A stretch of 64,000 bases of DNA, taken from an uncultured Trueperaceae bacterium. Lineage in GTDB: Bacteria > Deinococcota > Deinococci > Deinococcales > Trueperaceae. The stretch is from the NCBI GenBank assembly GCA_937873495.1, contig CALMXZ010000009.1:62001-126000 (forward strand), given 5' to 3'. Numbering within the stretch: position 1 is the first letter of the stretch; each line of letters opens with the position of its first letter. The position numbers and the translations under genes were made by a program. Positions 48,781 to 57,830 of the stretch are shown here, one piece after another. Under the pieces are notes generated by a model. The model did not search any database. It had not been told where the DNA came from and saw only the letters and a list, made by a program, of their open reading frames with translations.

Positions 48781-50208
48781 ATGGCCGCACGGATCGGACA
48801 GACGGCGCAAGAACTCGCCCGACTCAACCCTTGGTGGAGACAGCGTAACTGGGCAGAGCTTGACCCGGACCTGCAAGAGGTGCGCCTAACGGCGCTTCAA
48901 TACCGGCCTGGCGTACTAGACGACCTTGAAGCAGGAAGCTTGTACATACTCAGAGGGCCGCGCCGGGTGGGCAAGACCGTGGCGATGCTTCAGTCTATTC
49001 AACGTCTACTTGAGCAAGGTGTCCCGCCGCATGCCATCGTCCGGTTCGCGGCCGACGGATGGACGGCCGCGGATGTGCGTACATTGATCACGAACGTTCC
49101 GTTGCCGCCTGTTCCCGACCAACAGCCACGCTACTGGTTCGTAGACGAGATCTCCTCGGTCCGAGGAGGCTGGGACCAGCAGATCAAGTGGTTGCGTGAC
49201 AATGATCCCGGTTTCCGTAGCGCGACCGTCGTTCTAACCGGTTCTAATGCAGCAGGCCTGACCGAGGCGGGAGGAACCCTTGCCGGGCGCAGAGGCAGCG
49301 GGTCGCGGCTGGACCGCACGCTCTTGCCGATGGGTTTCAGAACCTTCGTGGAAACGCTCGATCGGAACGACCGACCACCACTTCCAACCCTCCGGCTCTC
49401 CGAGTTGCATTCCACCCGTGCAGCGGAAGCGTACGCATCACTGATCCCTTGGCTCGACATTCTGGTGGCGGCCTGGGGTCAGTACTTGCAGTACGGGGGT
49501 TTTCCCAAGTCAGTGGCCGCCGCCCGGCGGGGCGAAGCCCTCCCTGAGGCCTTCGTCGAGGACATCTACAGCGTTGTATCGGGCGATGCGTTCAAGTCGA
49601 GCAGGTTGCCGAGCACGACTGAGATGGCGCTGCTGGAACGTCTTTGGAAGAGTATGGCGGCCCCAGCCAACCTGACCGCCATAGCTCAGGACGTTGGCGT
49701 AGCTCAAGAAAGCGTCTCTCGTCATGTGGAGTTCCTACGCGACGCGTACCTGCTTTGGGTGTGTCCGCTCAAGGCAAGCACTGGGTGGCTTCCCAAGGTA
49801 CGCAGTCAGCAGAAGCTGTATGCAGTCGATCCGCTGATAGCTCGGCTACCCCACCTCAAGAACCAGTACCGAGCTGATGTGGACCCAACGGTCCTCACCG
49901 AGATGCAGCTGGGACTTGCTGTCAGGCGTCGGATACTTGCGGAAGGCCTCGCTTCGCTTAGCGACGACTTCCTGTTCTTCGAGCGGACACCCAGTCGCAA
50001 GGAGATCGACTTCGTGGCAGAAGCGCTGGGCGGTGTAGCCCTGGAGGGCAAGTACATAAGTAGTGGCCGTTGGCGTTCCGAGGCGGCCACCGTCGAAGCG
50101 TCCGCTTGGAAGGGCATTCTAGCAACCCATAACGTGCTGGACATAGGCGACCAGTCGCGCGCCTGGGCCGTCCCGGCCGGTCTGCTGGCGTACCTTATCG
50201 ATACGTGA
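48781..50208 (+). CDS. AAA ATPase with DUF4143-like C-terminus
   Basis: A 475-aa ATPase. Walker A GPRRVGKT at residues 59-66, Walker B YWFVDEIS near 120, sensor VVLTGSN near 155. The C-terminal half resembles DUF4143: LQYGGFPKSV, a winged-helix part (LTAIAQDVGVAQESVSRHVEFL) and a nuclease-like E-x-K region (FFERTPSRKEIDFVAE, ALEGKYI). Such proteins are common mobile genes of unclear role. It sits in a rearranged stretch with IS remnants and lower GC, consistent with transfer. Confidence 0.85.
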   Translation: MAARIGQTAQELARLNPWWRQRNWAELDPDLQEVRLTALQYRPGVLDDLEAGSLYILRGPRRVGKTVAMLQSIQRLLEQGVPPHAIVRFAADGWTAADVRTLITNVPLPPVPDQQPRYWFVDEISSVRGGWDQQIKWLRDNDPGFRSATVVLTGSNAAGLTEAGGTLAGRRGSGSRLDRTLLPMGFRTFVETLDRNDRPPLPTLRLSELHSTRAAEAYASLIPWLDILVAAWGQYLQYGGFPKSVAAARRGEALPEAFVEDIYSVVSGDAFKSSRLPSTTEMALLERLWKSMAAPANLTAIAQDVGVAQESVSRHVEFLRDAYLLWVCPLKASTGWLPKVRSQQKLYAVDPLIARLPHLKNQYRADVDPTVLTEMQLGLAVRRRILAEGLASLSDDFLFFERTPSRKEIDFVAEALGGVALEGKYISSGRWRSEAATVEASAWKGILATHNVLDIGDQSRAWAVPAGLLAYLIDT

Positions 50209-50242
50209 GTTAGAGTCCGGCCAAGGTGTTCTTGGAGGCCCC

Positions 50243-51007
50243 ATGAGACAGTCGCTAGCCGTACTTGCCCTCGCCCTCTTGCCCTTCGCGGTGGCCCAAG
50301 CCCCGCGCACGATAACGTTCACCCGCGTCGTCGACCTCAGCCACGTGATCAGCACGGATATCCCGCTGTGGCCCGGCGACCCGCCCGTCGAGCTCGAGCC
50401 CGTGGCCGAGTTCGAGACGGACGGCTACTACCTGCGCCGCTTCTCGATCGGCGAGCACAGCGCCACACACATGAACGCACCGAACAGCTTCCACGAGGGC
50501 GGGGTGGGCATCGACGCGTACTCGCCGGAGTCGCTCGTGGTGCCGGCCGTCGTGATCGATGTGCGTGAGAAGGCGGCCGCGGACCCCGACCACGCGGTGA
50601 GCCTCGACGACATCGCGGCGTGGGAAGCGGTGCACGGTCCCGTGCCGGCGGGCTCGGTGGTCATCGCGTACACGGGCTGGCAGGAGAAGTGGACCGACGC
50701 TGCGGCGTTCTTCAACGAGGACGCGGATGGCGGCATGCACTTCCCGGGCTTCGCGGGGGAGACCACGGCGTTCCTACTGAGTGAGCGCGGCATCGCCGGC
50801 GTCGGCATAGACACGCACGGGGTAGACCCGGGCCAGGACGAGGAGTACGCCACGAACACCCAGGTGCTGGCCGGCAACGGCATCGTTCTTGAGAACCTCA
50901 CGAACCTCGACCAGCTGCCCGCTACGGGCGCCACACTCGTGATCGGCATCCTGCGGCTCTACGAGGGCTCCGGCACGCCGGTCTCCGTGTTGGCGTTCGT
51001 GCCCTGA
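50243..51007 (+). CDS. Exported cyclase-family hydrolase
   Basis: A 254-aa protein with a signal peptide (MRQSLAVLALALLPFAVAQ). The cyclase/kynurenine-formamidase-like fold shows DLSHVISTDIPLWPGDPP and the metal motif HSATHMNAP in place of HxGTHxDxP, so the second Gly and Asp differ. A later H in GIDTHGVDPG is kept. It may cleave an amide outside the cytoplasm. Ribosome site TTGGAGG. Its 5' end is duplicated at 48157. Confidence 0.87.
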   Translation: MRQSLAVLALALLPFAVAQAPRTITFTRVVDLSHVISTDIPLWPGDPPVELEPVAEFETDGYYLRRFSIGEHSATHMNAPNSFHEGGVGIDAYSPESLVVPAVVIDVREKAAADPDHAVSLDDIAAWEAVHGPVPAGSVVIAYTGWQEKWTDAAAFFNEDADGGMHFPGFAGETTAFLLSERGIAGVGIDTHGVDPGQDEEYATNTQVLAGNGIVLENLTNLDQLPATGATLVIGILRLYEGSGTPVSVLAFVP

Positions 51008-51069
51008 ACAGGGCTACCGAGGGTCTACGGATAGTGCCCGCGTCTGGTTCGCGGTGGGCCAACGAATCA

Positions 51070-51106
51070 GGTTCGGGTTCCCGCCTTTTCAGGGGGAACC
51101 CGAACC
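51070..51106 (+). terminator. Hairpin after the cyclase gene
   Basis: GGTTCGGGTTCCC (51070-51082) pairs with GGGAACCCGAACC (51094-51106), a 13-bp stem. No T-run on the plus strand. It lies between the cyclase and the convergent lipoprotein gene, so it may serve both. Confidence 0.6.
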
Positions 51107-51173
51107 CTAGCGTAACGACCGATCGTCTTCTCGACTCCTCTAGTCGGGGAGTCGCCTGGCGCGTCCTGAAGTC

Positions 51174-51947
51174 CTAGACGCCCGTCCTGCACCGCACCTC
51201 GTAGTTCCAGAGCGTGCGCGGGTCGGGGCCGAGCACCTCGATGGTGAACGAGGTCCCGCCGGTCTTCTTGAAGACGCTCGGTACCTCGCCCGTCTTGGGG
51301 CCGACCACGCCGCCGGGGTAGAGGGGGTCGCCGTTGTGGCGGGCGTCACCGCGCCAGCCGGTGTCGTGGGCGAGGGTGCCGTCGGGCTTCACCACCAGGA
51401 GGCGGTCCGGGATGCCGATGGTGTCGAACCTGATGTCGAAGACCGCGCCGACGGGTACGGCGCTGATGTCCCACCTGTCGATCGTGACCCCGTAGGAGCC
51501 CGACTTCTGGCTCACCCAGTCGCCGCAGGAGGCCAGGACGACCTCGCGCTCCGGCGTGGCGCCGCCGATGCTCACGATCGCGGACGCCGTGGCCGAGCGC
51601 CCGGCGTTCTCGACGGCCGCGACCAGCGCGTACACGCCGGCCTCGGCGTACGACTGCGTGATGTCGAGCCTGGCCGCGCCGTCCACTACCGCCACGTCCT
51701 GCTCGCCCGTGCTGCCGCCGGCGAAGTTCCACTTGAGGGTGGCCGTCTCGTCGCCGTCGCGGAAGCCGGTGGCTTGCAGCGTGAAGGTGTAGGGCGTGTT
51801 GACCTCGCCGTCGCGCAGGTAGTCCGGCGTGACAGTGAGGGCCAGCCGGGGGCGGTGGCTCTGTGGGGTGGTCGGCGCCGTCGTGCTGCAGGCTCCTAGG
51901 AGCAGGAGCAGTCCGGCTAGGGTGCCAGCTTTGAGGAGCTGCTTCAT
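51174..51947 (-). CDS. Lipoprotein with PKD-like domain
   Basis: A 257-aa lipoprotein: signal peptide with lipobox LGAC|STT at Cys20. Residues ~35-125 look like an Ig/PKD-like beta-sandwich (PYTFTLQATGFRDGDETATLKWNF). The C-terminal ~110 residues hold two Cys (ASCGDW, VRCRTG). No enzyme motif. A TATAAC -10 lies at 52028-52033 and a GGAGGG ribosome site before the ATG. Function unknown. Confidence 0.75.
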   Translation of the reverse strand: MKQLLKAGTLAGLLLLLGACSTTAPTTPQSHRPRLALTVTPDYLRDGEVNTPYTFTLQATGFRDGDETATLKWNFAGGSTGEQDVAVVDGAARLDITQSYAEAGVYALVAAVENAGRSATASAIVSIGGATPEREVVLASCGDWVSQKSGSYGVTIDRWDISAVPVGAVFDIRFDTIGIPDRLLVVKPDGTLAHDTGWRGDARHNGDPLYPGGVVGPKTGEVPSVFKKTGGTSFTIEVLGPDPRTLWNYEVRCRTGV

Positions 51948-52027
51948 GGTGTTTCCCTCCGTGTTACCGGGTAGCGCCGTGCGGCCGGTACTACTCCGGT
52001 GCCCATCCAGGCTTCGTGTACGCGTTA

Positions 52028-52072
52028 GTTATACGCGCACGGTTCTTACGGGGTTCAGAGGGAAAACTTACG
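52028..52072 (-). promoter_or_regulatory. Lipoprotein promoter with two CGTAAG units
   Basis: On the minus strand CGTAAG units occur at 52067-52072 and 52045-52050, 22 bp apart (two turns), the second reading GTAAGAAC as in the glmS and pilA elements. TATAAC (52028-52033) lies 16 bp after it. CGCGT and ACGCG flank the -10. Confidence 0.45.
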
Positions 52073-52083
52073 TGTTTCTTAAA

Positions 52084-52116
52084 CGAAGAAGCGCCCCCAC
52101 CGGTGGGCGGGGGCGC
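52084..52116 (-). terminator. Terminator after lipoprotein gene 52142
   Basis: On the minus strand GCGCCCCC pairs with GGGGGCGC, followed by TTCTTCGTTT. It is 25 nt after the stop and separates the two lipoprotein genes. Confidence 0.75.
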
Positions 52117-52141
52117 CGGACATACCGGAAGGTGCCGGTGC

Positions 52142-52699
52142 TTAGTTGGGCGCGACGATCGCCACGTTGTACGTCTGGCTGAACGCGCCGAAGGCGTTGT
52201 CGTAGAAGAGGGTTACGGCGGCGTACCAGCCCGTTGGGTAACCGGCCGCGATGTGCTGCTGGGCGATATCGACGTTCAGGAGCTGGACGGTGCCGGCCGG
52301 AAGTTCGACCGGGTAGCCCGGCCCGGGGCGCGCGCCCGCCGAGAGCGAGTTACAGCCGACGACGGGGTCGGGCTCGTCGCACAGGAAGCCTGCCGGAAGC
52401 GTGACGTTCAAGCTGCGTGGGTCGTCGTACGTGGCGCCGATGAGGGTGCCGCCGGCGTTGTAGTACTCGATGTGGTAGCCGGTCACGGTCGTAACGGGCC
52501 CACCCGCGCGCGTGGAGAGGACCAAGGTGCGGGTCGCGATCGTGATCTCGCCGCCCGTGCTGACCTCGTATCCGAGTTCGTTCACCGGCGTGAGCCCGAA
52601 CAGCAATCGGTTGGCGTTCGGCGCGGCGAACATGGAGCAGGCGGATAGGGTGACGACTAGGGCGAGGACAGGCAGGGTCCGCGCGAGGTAACGCTTCAT
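52142..52699 (-). CDS. Lipoprotein of unknown function
   Basis: A 185-aa lipoprotein; MKRYLARTLPVLALVVTLSAC|SMF has the lipobox at Cys20. ATG 52699 is chosen for AGGAGG 8 nt upstream. The body is beta-rich with paired Cys (FLCDEPDPVVGCNS). Resembles secreted beta-sandwich proteins; no family recognised. A terminator follows. Confidence 0.7.
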   Translation of the reverse strand: MKRYLARTLPVLALVVTLSACSMFAAPNANRLLFGLTPVNELGYEVSTGGEITIATRTLVLSTRAGGPVTTVTGYHIEYYNAGGTLIGATYDDPRSLNVTLPAGFLCDEPDPVVGCNSLSAGARPGPGYPVELPAGTVQLLNVDIAQQHIAAGYPTGWYAAVTLFYDNAFGAFSQTYNVAIVAPN

Positions 52700-52871
52700 T
52701 GGCAAAATCCTCCTAAGTACACCGTCCACGACGACTGCCGAACTGTATCACGTGCTGCTCGGCCACAACGGCGAGAAAGTGCACAGGGGCCGGGCTCACC
52801 GGCGCTCGGACCCGGTCTCGCCTGGCCACCGGCGGGCCGCGTGCGTGCCCGGTCCGCGTCGCCCGGATCCG

Positions 52872-53375
52872 TCACTTCGGAACCTTGGGCGTGGCGAACG
52901 CGAGCGTCCAGTAGCTGCCCGCCCGCGCCGCGCCCATCTCCGTGAACGAGGCGCTCATGATGCTGTTGCAGTGCGGGGTGCTCCCGAGCCAGCCCTTCAC
53001 GACGGACGCCTCGTTGGGGTAGCCCATGGCGGCGTTCTCGCCCCAGGTCGAGTACTGGTAGCCGGTCCGCGCGATGCGCTGCCCGGGGTTGCTGCCGTCC
53101 GAACCGGTGTGGGTGAGCTCGTTCATGCTCAGCATGTCGTCGCTGTGCGCCTGCGCGGCCTGGATGAGCAGGTCGTGCATCTTGAGGGGCGGCACCGATG
53201 GCTTAGCGATCGTGCCGCAGGTGACCCCGGAAGCGCGGGCGGCGTTGACGTGGAGCAGGATCTCCGCTGAGAGCGTGCGCTGCCCCGCGGTCGGCCCGCC
53301 GGTCGAGCAGGCCGCCAGGAAGGCGACGAGCGAGGTGGTCAGGGCCAGCGCGAGGAGGGGGCCGCGGATCCGCAT
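52872..53375 (-). CDS. CAP-domain (SCP/PR-1-like) lipoprotein
   Basis: A 167-aa lipoprotein (LAAC|STGG). The CAP core shows NAARASGVTCG, LLIQAAQAHSDDMLSMNELTHTG, GENAAMGYPNEASVVKGWLGSTPHCNSIM and EMGAARAGSYWTLAFA, the layout of extracellular SCP-like proteins with a His-Glu-His-like cavity. Possible roles are binding or peptide cleavage. The TAACCT box 6 nt before the ATG suggests a leaderless transcript. Confidence 0.88.
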   Translation of the reverse strand: MRIRGPLLALALTTSLVAFLAACSTGGPTAGQRTLSAEILLHVNAARASGVTCGTIAKPSVPPLKMHDLLIQAAQAHSDDMLSMNELTHTGSDGSNPGQRIARTGYQYSTWGENAAMGYPNEASVVKGWLGSTPHCNSIMSASFTEMGAARAGSYWTLAFATPKVPK

Positions 53376-53381
53376 GCGGCG

Positions 53382-53387
53382 AGGTTA
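53382..53387 (-). promoter_or_regulatory. -10 box TAACCT of the CAP gene (leaderless layout)
   Basis: TAACCT on the minus strand, 6 nt to the ATG at 53375, with no ribosome site between. Confidence 0.5.
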
Positions 53388-53667
53388 GTCGGTCCGCCGC
53401 GGCGGGGGTGTGAAGTCAGCCTCGGTCTACCCAACACCGACCGAACCTACACCCCCTGCGTAACCTCGAGCCGGTCCAAGCGATCGGTTAAGGATGGCCG
53501 GGCGATTTCGCGGCAAGCACGCGCGCCGATACCGTATCCTTGCCCCATCCGCAGCGCGATCCTGACCTCTAGGACCGCGCTGTGCCGTGCGGAGCCGCGG
53601 AGGCTCCGCACGCCCCGATCGTCGTTACGCCCGGCGCGGCAGACGCGCCGGCGGAGGAGAGGCCCTA

Positions 53668-55905
53668 ATGAAGGTGAAGCGGAGTACCGGTCTGTTCGCG
53701 GGGTTGCTCTTGGTGGCCGCGCTCGTCGTCGCGGCGTGCTCCCAACCAACGCCTGCCCCGAAGGACGCGCGGCTGACGGGCACGATCACGGTGGCCGGCA
53801 GCACTACGCGCGCCGGAGCGCTGCAACGCTCGGAAGGCGCCGGTCACCTCGCCGCGCTCCTCGCCACCTGGCAACTCGACGAGTCGCTCACGGACTTCGT
53901 GCCTGGCGAGCTCGTCGTGCGCTTCGTCGAACCGGCGGGCGGCCTTGCCCCCATGAGCGTGCAGGCGGCCGGTGGGCGCCTCGACTTCGTGCGCGAGGTC
54001 GGCGCTAGCGGCTCGGGGCTCTATAGGCTGCCTTCCGGCCTCAGCGGCCAGCTGGCGGTCGACCCGATCTCGGCGACGCTGGCCACGGCACGCGAGCTGA
54101 ACGCCCGCCCCGACGTCCTATACGCCCATCCGAACTACCTCTTCCATGCCATGGCCACGCCCAACGACGAGTACTACTCGTACCAGTGGCACTACGACCA
54201 GATCGGCATGGAGGCGGCCTGGGACATCACCAAGGGCTCCAGCAGCGTGGTCGTCGGGGTAGTGGACAGCGGCATCCTGTACAGCTCCACCGTGGCAGCG
54301 AACCGCCACCCTGATTTCGCCCCATCGCGCATGCTGCCCGGTTACGACTTCATCACCGACCCCGCCAGCGCCATGGACGGCAACGGCCGCGACTCCGACC
54401 CGTTCGACTCGGTCATCGACGGGAGCTTCCACGGCAGCCACGTGGCCGGCACCATCGGCGCCGCCACCAACAACGGCACCGGCGTAGCCGGCGTCGACTG
54501 GAACGCCAAGATCTTCAGCGCCCGCGCGCTCGGCAAGGGCGGGAGCGGCACGTTCGTCGACATCGTCGACGCCATGCTGTGGTCGGCCGGCTACACCGTT
54601 ACGGGCGCGCCCGTCAATGCCAACCCTGCGGACGTCATCAACATGAGCCTCGGCGGGCAGGGGACGTGCTTCCCGGACCTCCAGGCGGCCATCGACCTCG
54701 TCTCCATGCACACCATCGTGGTGGTGGCGGCCGGTAACGACAACATGAACGCCGGCAACTTCACCCCGGCGAGTTGCGGGGGCGTCATCACCGTGGGCGC
54801 CACCGACTACTCCGGCGACCGCGCGCCCTACTCAAACTACGGCTCCCGCATCGACGTCATGGCTCCCGGCGGCAACACCGGCGTCGACTTCAACGGCGAC
54901 GGCTTCAGCGACGGCGTCCTCAGCCTCGTTTACAGCACCGACATCGGCGATTGGGACTACGCCTTCTATCAAGGCACCTCTATGGCCGCGCCGCACGTGG
55001 CCGGCGTCATCGCCCTCATGAAAGCGCTGAACCCGGACCTCGACACGGCCGGGGCGCTGGCCGCCCTGCGCACGACCGCACACAAGCTGAGCGGATCCGC
55101 GTGCGAAGGCTACGGCACCAGCGAGCCTAGAACGCTCGGTCCAGACGATTGCGGCGCCGGCCTCATCGACGCGGCCGCGGCCCTCGCCTACGTCCGCGAC
55201 GGCACCGTCACCCCGATCGCCGGCGACCTCGCGTTCGACCCGGCCGTGCTCGACTTCGGCTCCACGGTCGACATCGTCACGTTCGAGATCACCAACACGG
55301 GCAGCACGGCGGTCGACTGGACCCTCTACGGCTTCCTCGACGCCGAGGACAACCCGGCGGCCGTCCCGGGTGGCGACGGCGGAGCGCTCTACATGGTCAG
55401 CGGTTACCCGTACTCCGGGACCCTGGCGGCGGGAGCGAGCGTGATCACGGCGCTCGAGGTGGACCGCAGCGCCCTCACCGCCGAGGGCCAGTACCAGGTG
55501 CACCTCCTCTTCACGGTCGACGGCGTCGATTACGTCGGCCCACCCGCCCGCTTCACCAAGCTGCGCGACTCGGCCGCTGTGACCGGCCCTACGGTCGTGG
55601 AGGCGAACATCGCCGTCAACGGCCAGTGGATGGTGAGCGGGGCCCAGCAGTCCGCCGGGCTCCTCACGAGCTACGACTTCCGGGCGGCGCCCGGCCTGAC
55701 GATCGTAGGGGCCTGGATCGACGTGAACGCCAACTCGACCATCGACACCGGCGACTACCTGGGCTTCCATGACCAGCTCGTGACGGTGGAGGCGGGCAAG
55801 AGCTACACCCTGCCCATCGAGGTGTCGCCATACTTCGAGGGCGGCGACACGCGGTGGCCGGCGGAGTGGCTCGAAGCCCTCGGTGGAGGAGCGACGACAG
55901 AGTGA
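53668..55905 (+). CDS. Subtilisin-family serine protease lipoprotein
   Basis: A 745-aa S8 protease. Lipobox VAAC|SQP at Cys24, then ~140 residues of pro-domain-like sequence. The catalytic triad is Asp200 (VGVVDSGIL), His255 (SFHGSHVAGTI) and Ser438 (QGTSMAAPHVAG); Asn357 is in AAGN. The C-terminal ~220 residues are beta-sandwich-like. GGAGGAGAGG precedes the ATG. It should be active on the cell surface or periplasm, degrading proteins or processing neighbours. Confidence 0.95.
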   Translation: MKVKRSTGLFAGLLLVAALVVAACSQPTPAPKDARLTGTITVAGSTTRAGALQRSEGAGHLAALLATWQLDESLTDFVPGELVVRFVEPAGGLAPMSVQAAGGRLDFVREVGASGSGLYRLPSGLSGQLAVDPISATLATARELNARPDVLYAHPNYLFHAMATPNDEYYSYQWHYDQIGMEAAWDITKGSSSVVVGVVDSGILYSSTVAANRHPDFAPSRMLPGYDFITDPASAMDGNGRDSDPFDSVIDGSFHGSHVAGTIGAATNNGTGVAGVDWNAKIFSARALGKGGSGTFVDIVDAMLWSAGYTVTGAPVNANPADVINMSLGGQGTCFPDLQAAIDLVSMHTIVVVAAGNDNMNAGNFTPASCGGVITVGATDYSGDRAPYSNYGSRIDVMAPGGNTGVDFNGDGFSDGVLSLVYSTDIGDWDYAFYQGTSMAAPHVAGVIALMKALNPDLDTAGALAALRTTAHKLSGSACEGYGTSEPRTLGPDDCGAGLIDAAAALAYVRDGTVTPIAGDLAFDPAVLDFGSTVDIVTFEITNTGSTAVDWTLYGFLDAEDNPAAVPGGDGGALYMVSGYPYSGTLAAGASVITALEVDRSALTAEGQYQVHLLFTVDGVDYVGPPARFTKLRDSAAVTGPTVVEANIAVNGQWMVSGAQQSAGLLTSYDFRAAPGLTIVGAWIDVNANSTIDTGDYLGFHDQLVTVEAGKSYTLPIEVSPYFEGGDTRWPAEWLEALGGGATTE

Positions 55906-55944
55906 GATTGCACGCACCCGGGCGCTAAGGTCGGCGTCTAGCAT

Positions 55945-55973
55945 CTAACTACCTGCCGATAGGAGGTAGCTAG
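55945..55973 (+). promoter_or_regulatory. Hairpin that can hide the ribosome site of the next gene
   Basis: CTAACTACCT (55945-55954) pairs with AGGTAGCTAG (55964-55973), with one mismatch. The Shine-Dalgarno AGGAGG (55961-55966) lies partly in the loop and partly in the stem, just before ATG 55974. Confidence 0.45.
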
Positions 55974-57821
55974 ATGAATGTTCGGATACCGGCACTAGCG
56001 CTAGGTGCGTTGTCAGCTTGCGTGTTGTTACTGGCCGCGTGCGGTGGGGGAGGCGTTACACCTACGCCGCTCCCACCCACGGGCTTGAGCTTGGATACGG
56101 ATATCGCCGCGCGTGGCGCCACCGTGGTCGTCAGTGGGACCGATCTGGGCTCCAGCGGCACGGTCGAGGTCGGCGGCGTCGCCGCCACCGGCGCCACGTG
56201 GGGCGCCGGCAAGGTGACGGTCGTGGTTCCCGCGAACGCGCCGGGCGGCCCGCAGCAGGTCAAGGTAACTACGGCCGGGGGCTCCGCCACGGTCGACCTG
56301 TTCGTCGGCGTGGACTTCGCCTCCGGCACCCTCGACGAACTGATCGCCCTCGGCCTGCCGCGCGGCACGGCCGTGCGCCTGGGGTCCGGCACGTTCTCAG
56401 CGACCGCCGAGGAGGTGATCATCGACAACCTGAGCCTCTACGGCATGGGCAAGGACGTGACCACCGTAGACATCGGCGCCGCCCCCAACCACCTGCTGTA
56501 CTACGCGGACATCGGCCAGAAGGTGGTCCTCACGGGCCTGAACCTGAAGACAGACTTCGCGTTGTTCGTCACGTCGCCCGCCCTCGCGCCGGCGACGGCC
56601 CACCCAGCAGCGGCGCTGGACCTGACCGCCCCGCCCCGTGACGTCCTGGCGCAGATCAACGCTCTCGCCGCCGAGCGGCTCAGCCGGCCCGGCGCCCAGG
56701 CGACGAACGAGAACACCAGCCTCGGGTTCAAGGACATGACGTTCAGCCAGGTGCTCGGTGGTGGCATCATCGCCACCGTGAACATCGCGAGCGGGCTGAT
56801 CGTCTACCCTGGCAGCGTCACGCTGGACGGCGTGAGCGTAGTGGGTCCGACCACCCAGTTCGGCGCGTACGCAGAGGACGACGTGGTGGTGCGGAACAGC
56901 CAAGTGAACGCCGGGCAGGCGTTCGTGGCGTCCTTCGCCGGCACCGTCACGATCGCCGACTCGACGCTCAGCAGCACCGCTCCCGCCAGCGGAGCCATCA
57001 CGTTCGGCGCTCGCGGCGCCTCCGTGACGGGTTCGACCATGACCGCGCCGGACGGCGAGGTCACCATCGCGACGCTGGTCCCCGTCTCCATGGTCCCGCT
57101 GCACGCCGACGCCGTGGTGACGGGCAACATCTTCCTGGCGCAGCGCGCCGATCCAACCGACACCTACGGCGGCGAGGTCAGCCTCACCTTCGGCCCGGGA
57201 ACCGCCGTGGTGGCAGACAACAAGCTGACCGCCGGCCGCCAGGTGGAGGTCGGCTCCTTCGGCGCCGTGACGACTGTTCGCGACAACACCGTGACCCTCG
57301 GTCAGACCGGCGCCACGCTCGCCCTGATGTTGCTCGATGCCAACGACGCTCCGTACCTGGGCTTCAGCGGCAACAAGGTCACGTTCGTCTCGACCGGCTC
57401 GCTCCTGATCGAGGGCGGCCCCTCGGTCGCGGTGACCGACAACACGTTCACCGGTCACGCCGACACCGGCGCCGCCGTCGCCGTCGAGCAGACCGATGAC
57501 AACCTCATCGGCGTCGGCTTGACGGGCAACGTCTTCAAGGACTTCTTCCAGGCCTTGATCATCGAGGGTGATGGCAGCACGTTCGCAGGCCTCACCGTCA
57601 ACGCCAACGGCAACACCTTCGACTTCCCCATCGACGCCGCCCCGAAGGCGGCCCTCGTGCAGGACCTGGCTAGCGCCGGCGACCTGGAGATAGACCTCTC
57701 CGGTAACGTCTGGGGCACCAACACCAGCGCGGCGACGGTGGAGGGTTACGTCACCGTGAACACCGGCAGCATCACGGGCACGCCGGTGAGCCTGACGGTG
57801 GCTCCGATCGTGCTCCCATGA
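55974..57821 (+). CDS. IPT/TIG plus beta-helix lipoprotein
   Basis: A 615-aa lipoprotein (LAAC|GGGG). Residues ~35-105 form an IPT/TIG-like domain (GLSLDTDIAARGATVVVSGTDLGSSGTVEVGG). The rest has repeated N/D/G/T/V units (NNLSLYGMGK, VRNSQVNAGQAF, DNTFTGHADTG) typical of right-handed parallel beta-helix proteins. No catalytic residues of a pectate-lyase type are obvious. Surface-binding role is likely but unproven. Confidence 0.8.
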   Translation: MNVRIPALALGALSACVLLLAACGGGGVTPTPLPPTGLSLDTDIAARGATVVVSGTDLGSSGTVEVGGVAATGATWGAGKVTVVVPANAPGGPQQVKVTTAGGSATVDLFVGVDFASGTLDELIALGLPRGTAVRLGSGTFSATAEEVIIDNLSLYGMGKDVTTVDIGAAPNHLLYYADIGQKVVLTGLNLKTDFALFVTSPALAPATAHPAAALDLTAPPRDVLAQINALAAERLSRPGAQATNENTSLGFKDMTFSQVLGGGIIATVNIASGLIVYPGSVTLDGVSVVGPTTQFGAYAEDDVVVRNSQVNAGQAFVASFAGTVTIADSTLSSTAPASGAITFGARGASVTGSTMTAPDGEVTIATLVPVSMVPLHADAVVTGNIFLAQRADPTDTYGGEVSLTFGPGTAVVADNKLTAGRQVEVGSFGAVTTVRDNTVTLGQTGATLALMLLDANDAPYLGFSGNKVTFVSTGSLLIEGGPSVAVTDNTFTGHADTGAAVAVEQTDDNLIGVGLTGNVFKDFFQALIIEGDGSTFAGLTVNANGNTFDFPIDAAPKAALVQDLASAGDLEIDLSGNVWGTNTSAATVEGYVTVNTGSITGTPVSLTVAPIVLP

Positions 57822-57830
57822 CCGGGTCGG

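Noticed and set aside
52752-53270. Plus-strand frame opposite the CAP gene
   Set aside because: R/G/H-rich shadow frame with no motif, opposite the CAP lipoprotein with clear lipobox and core motifs.
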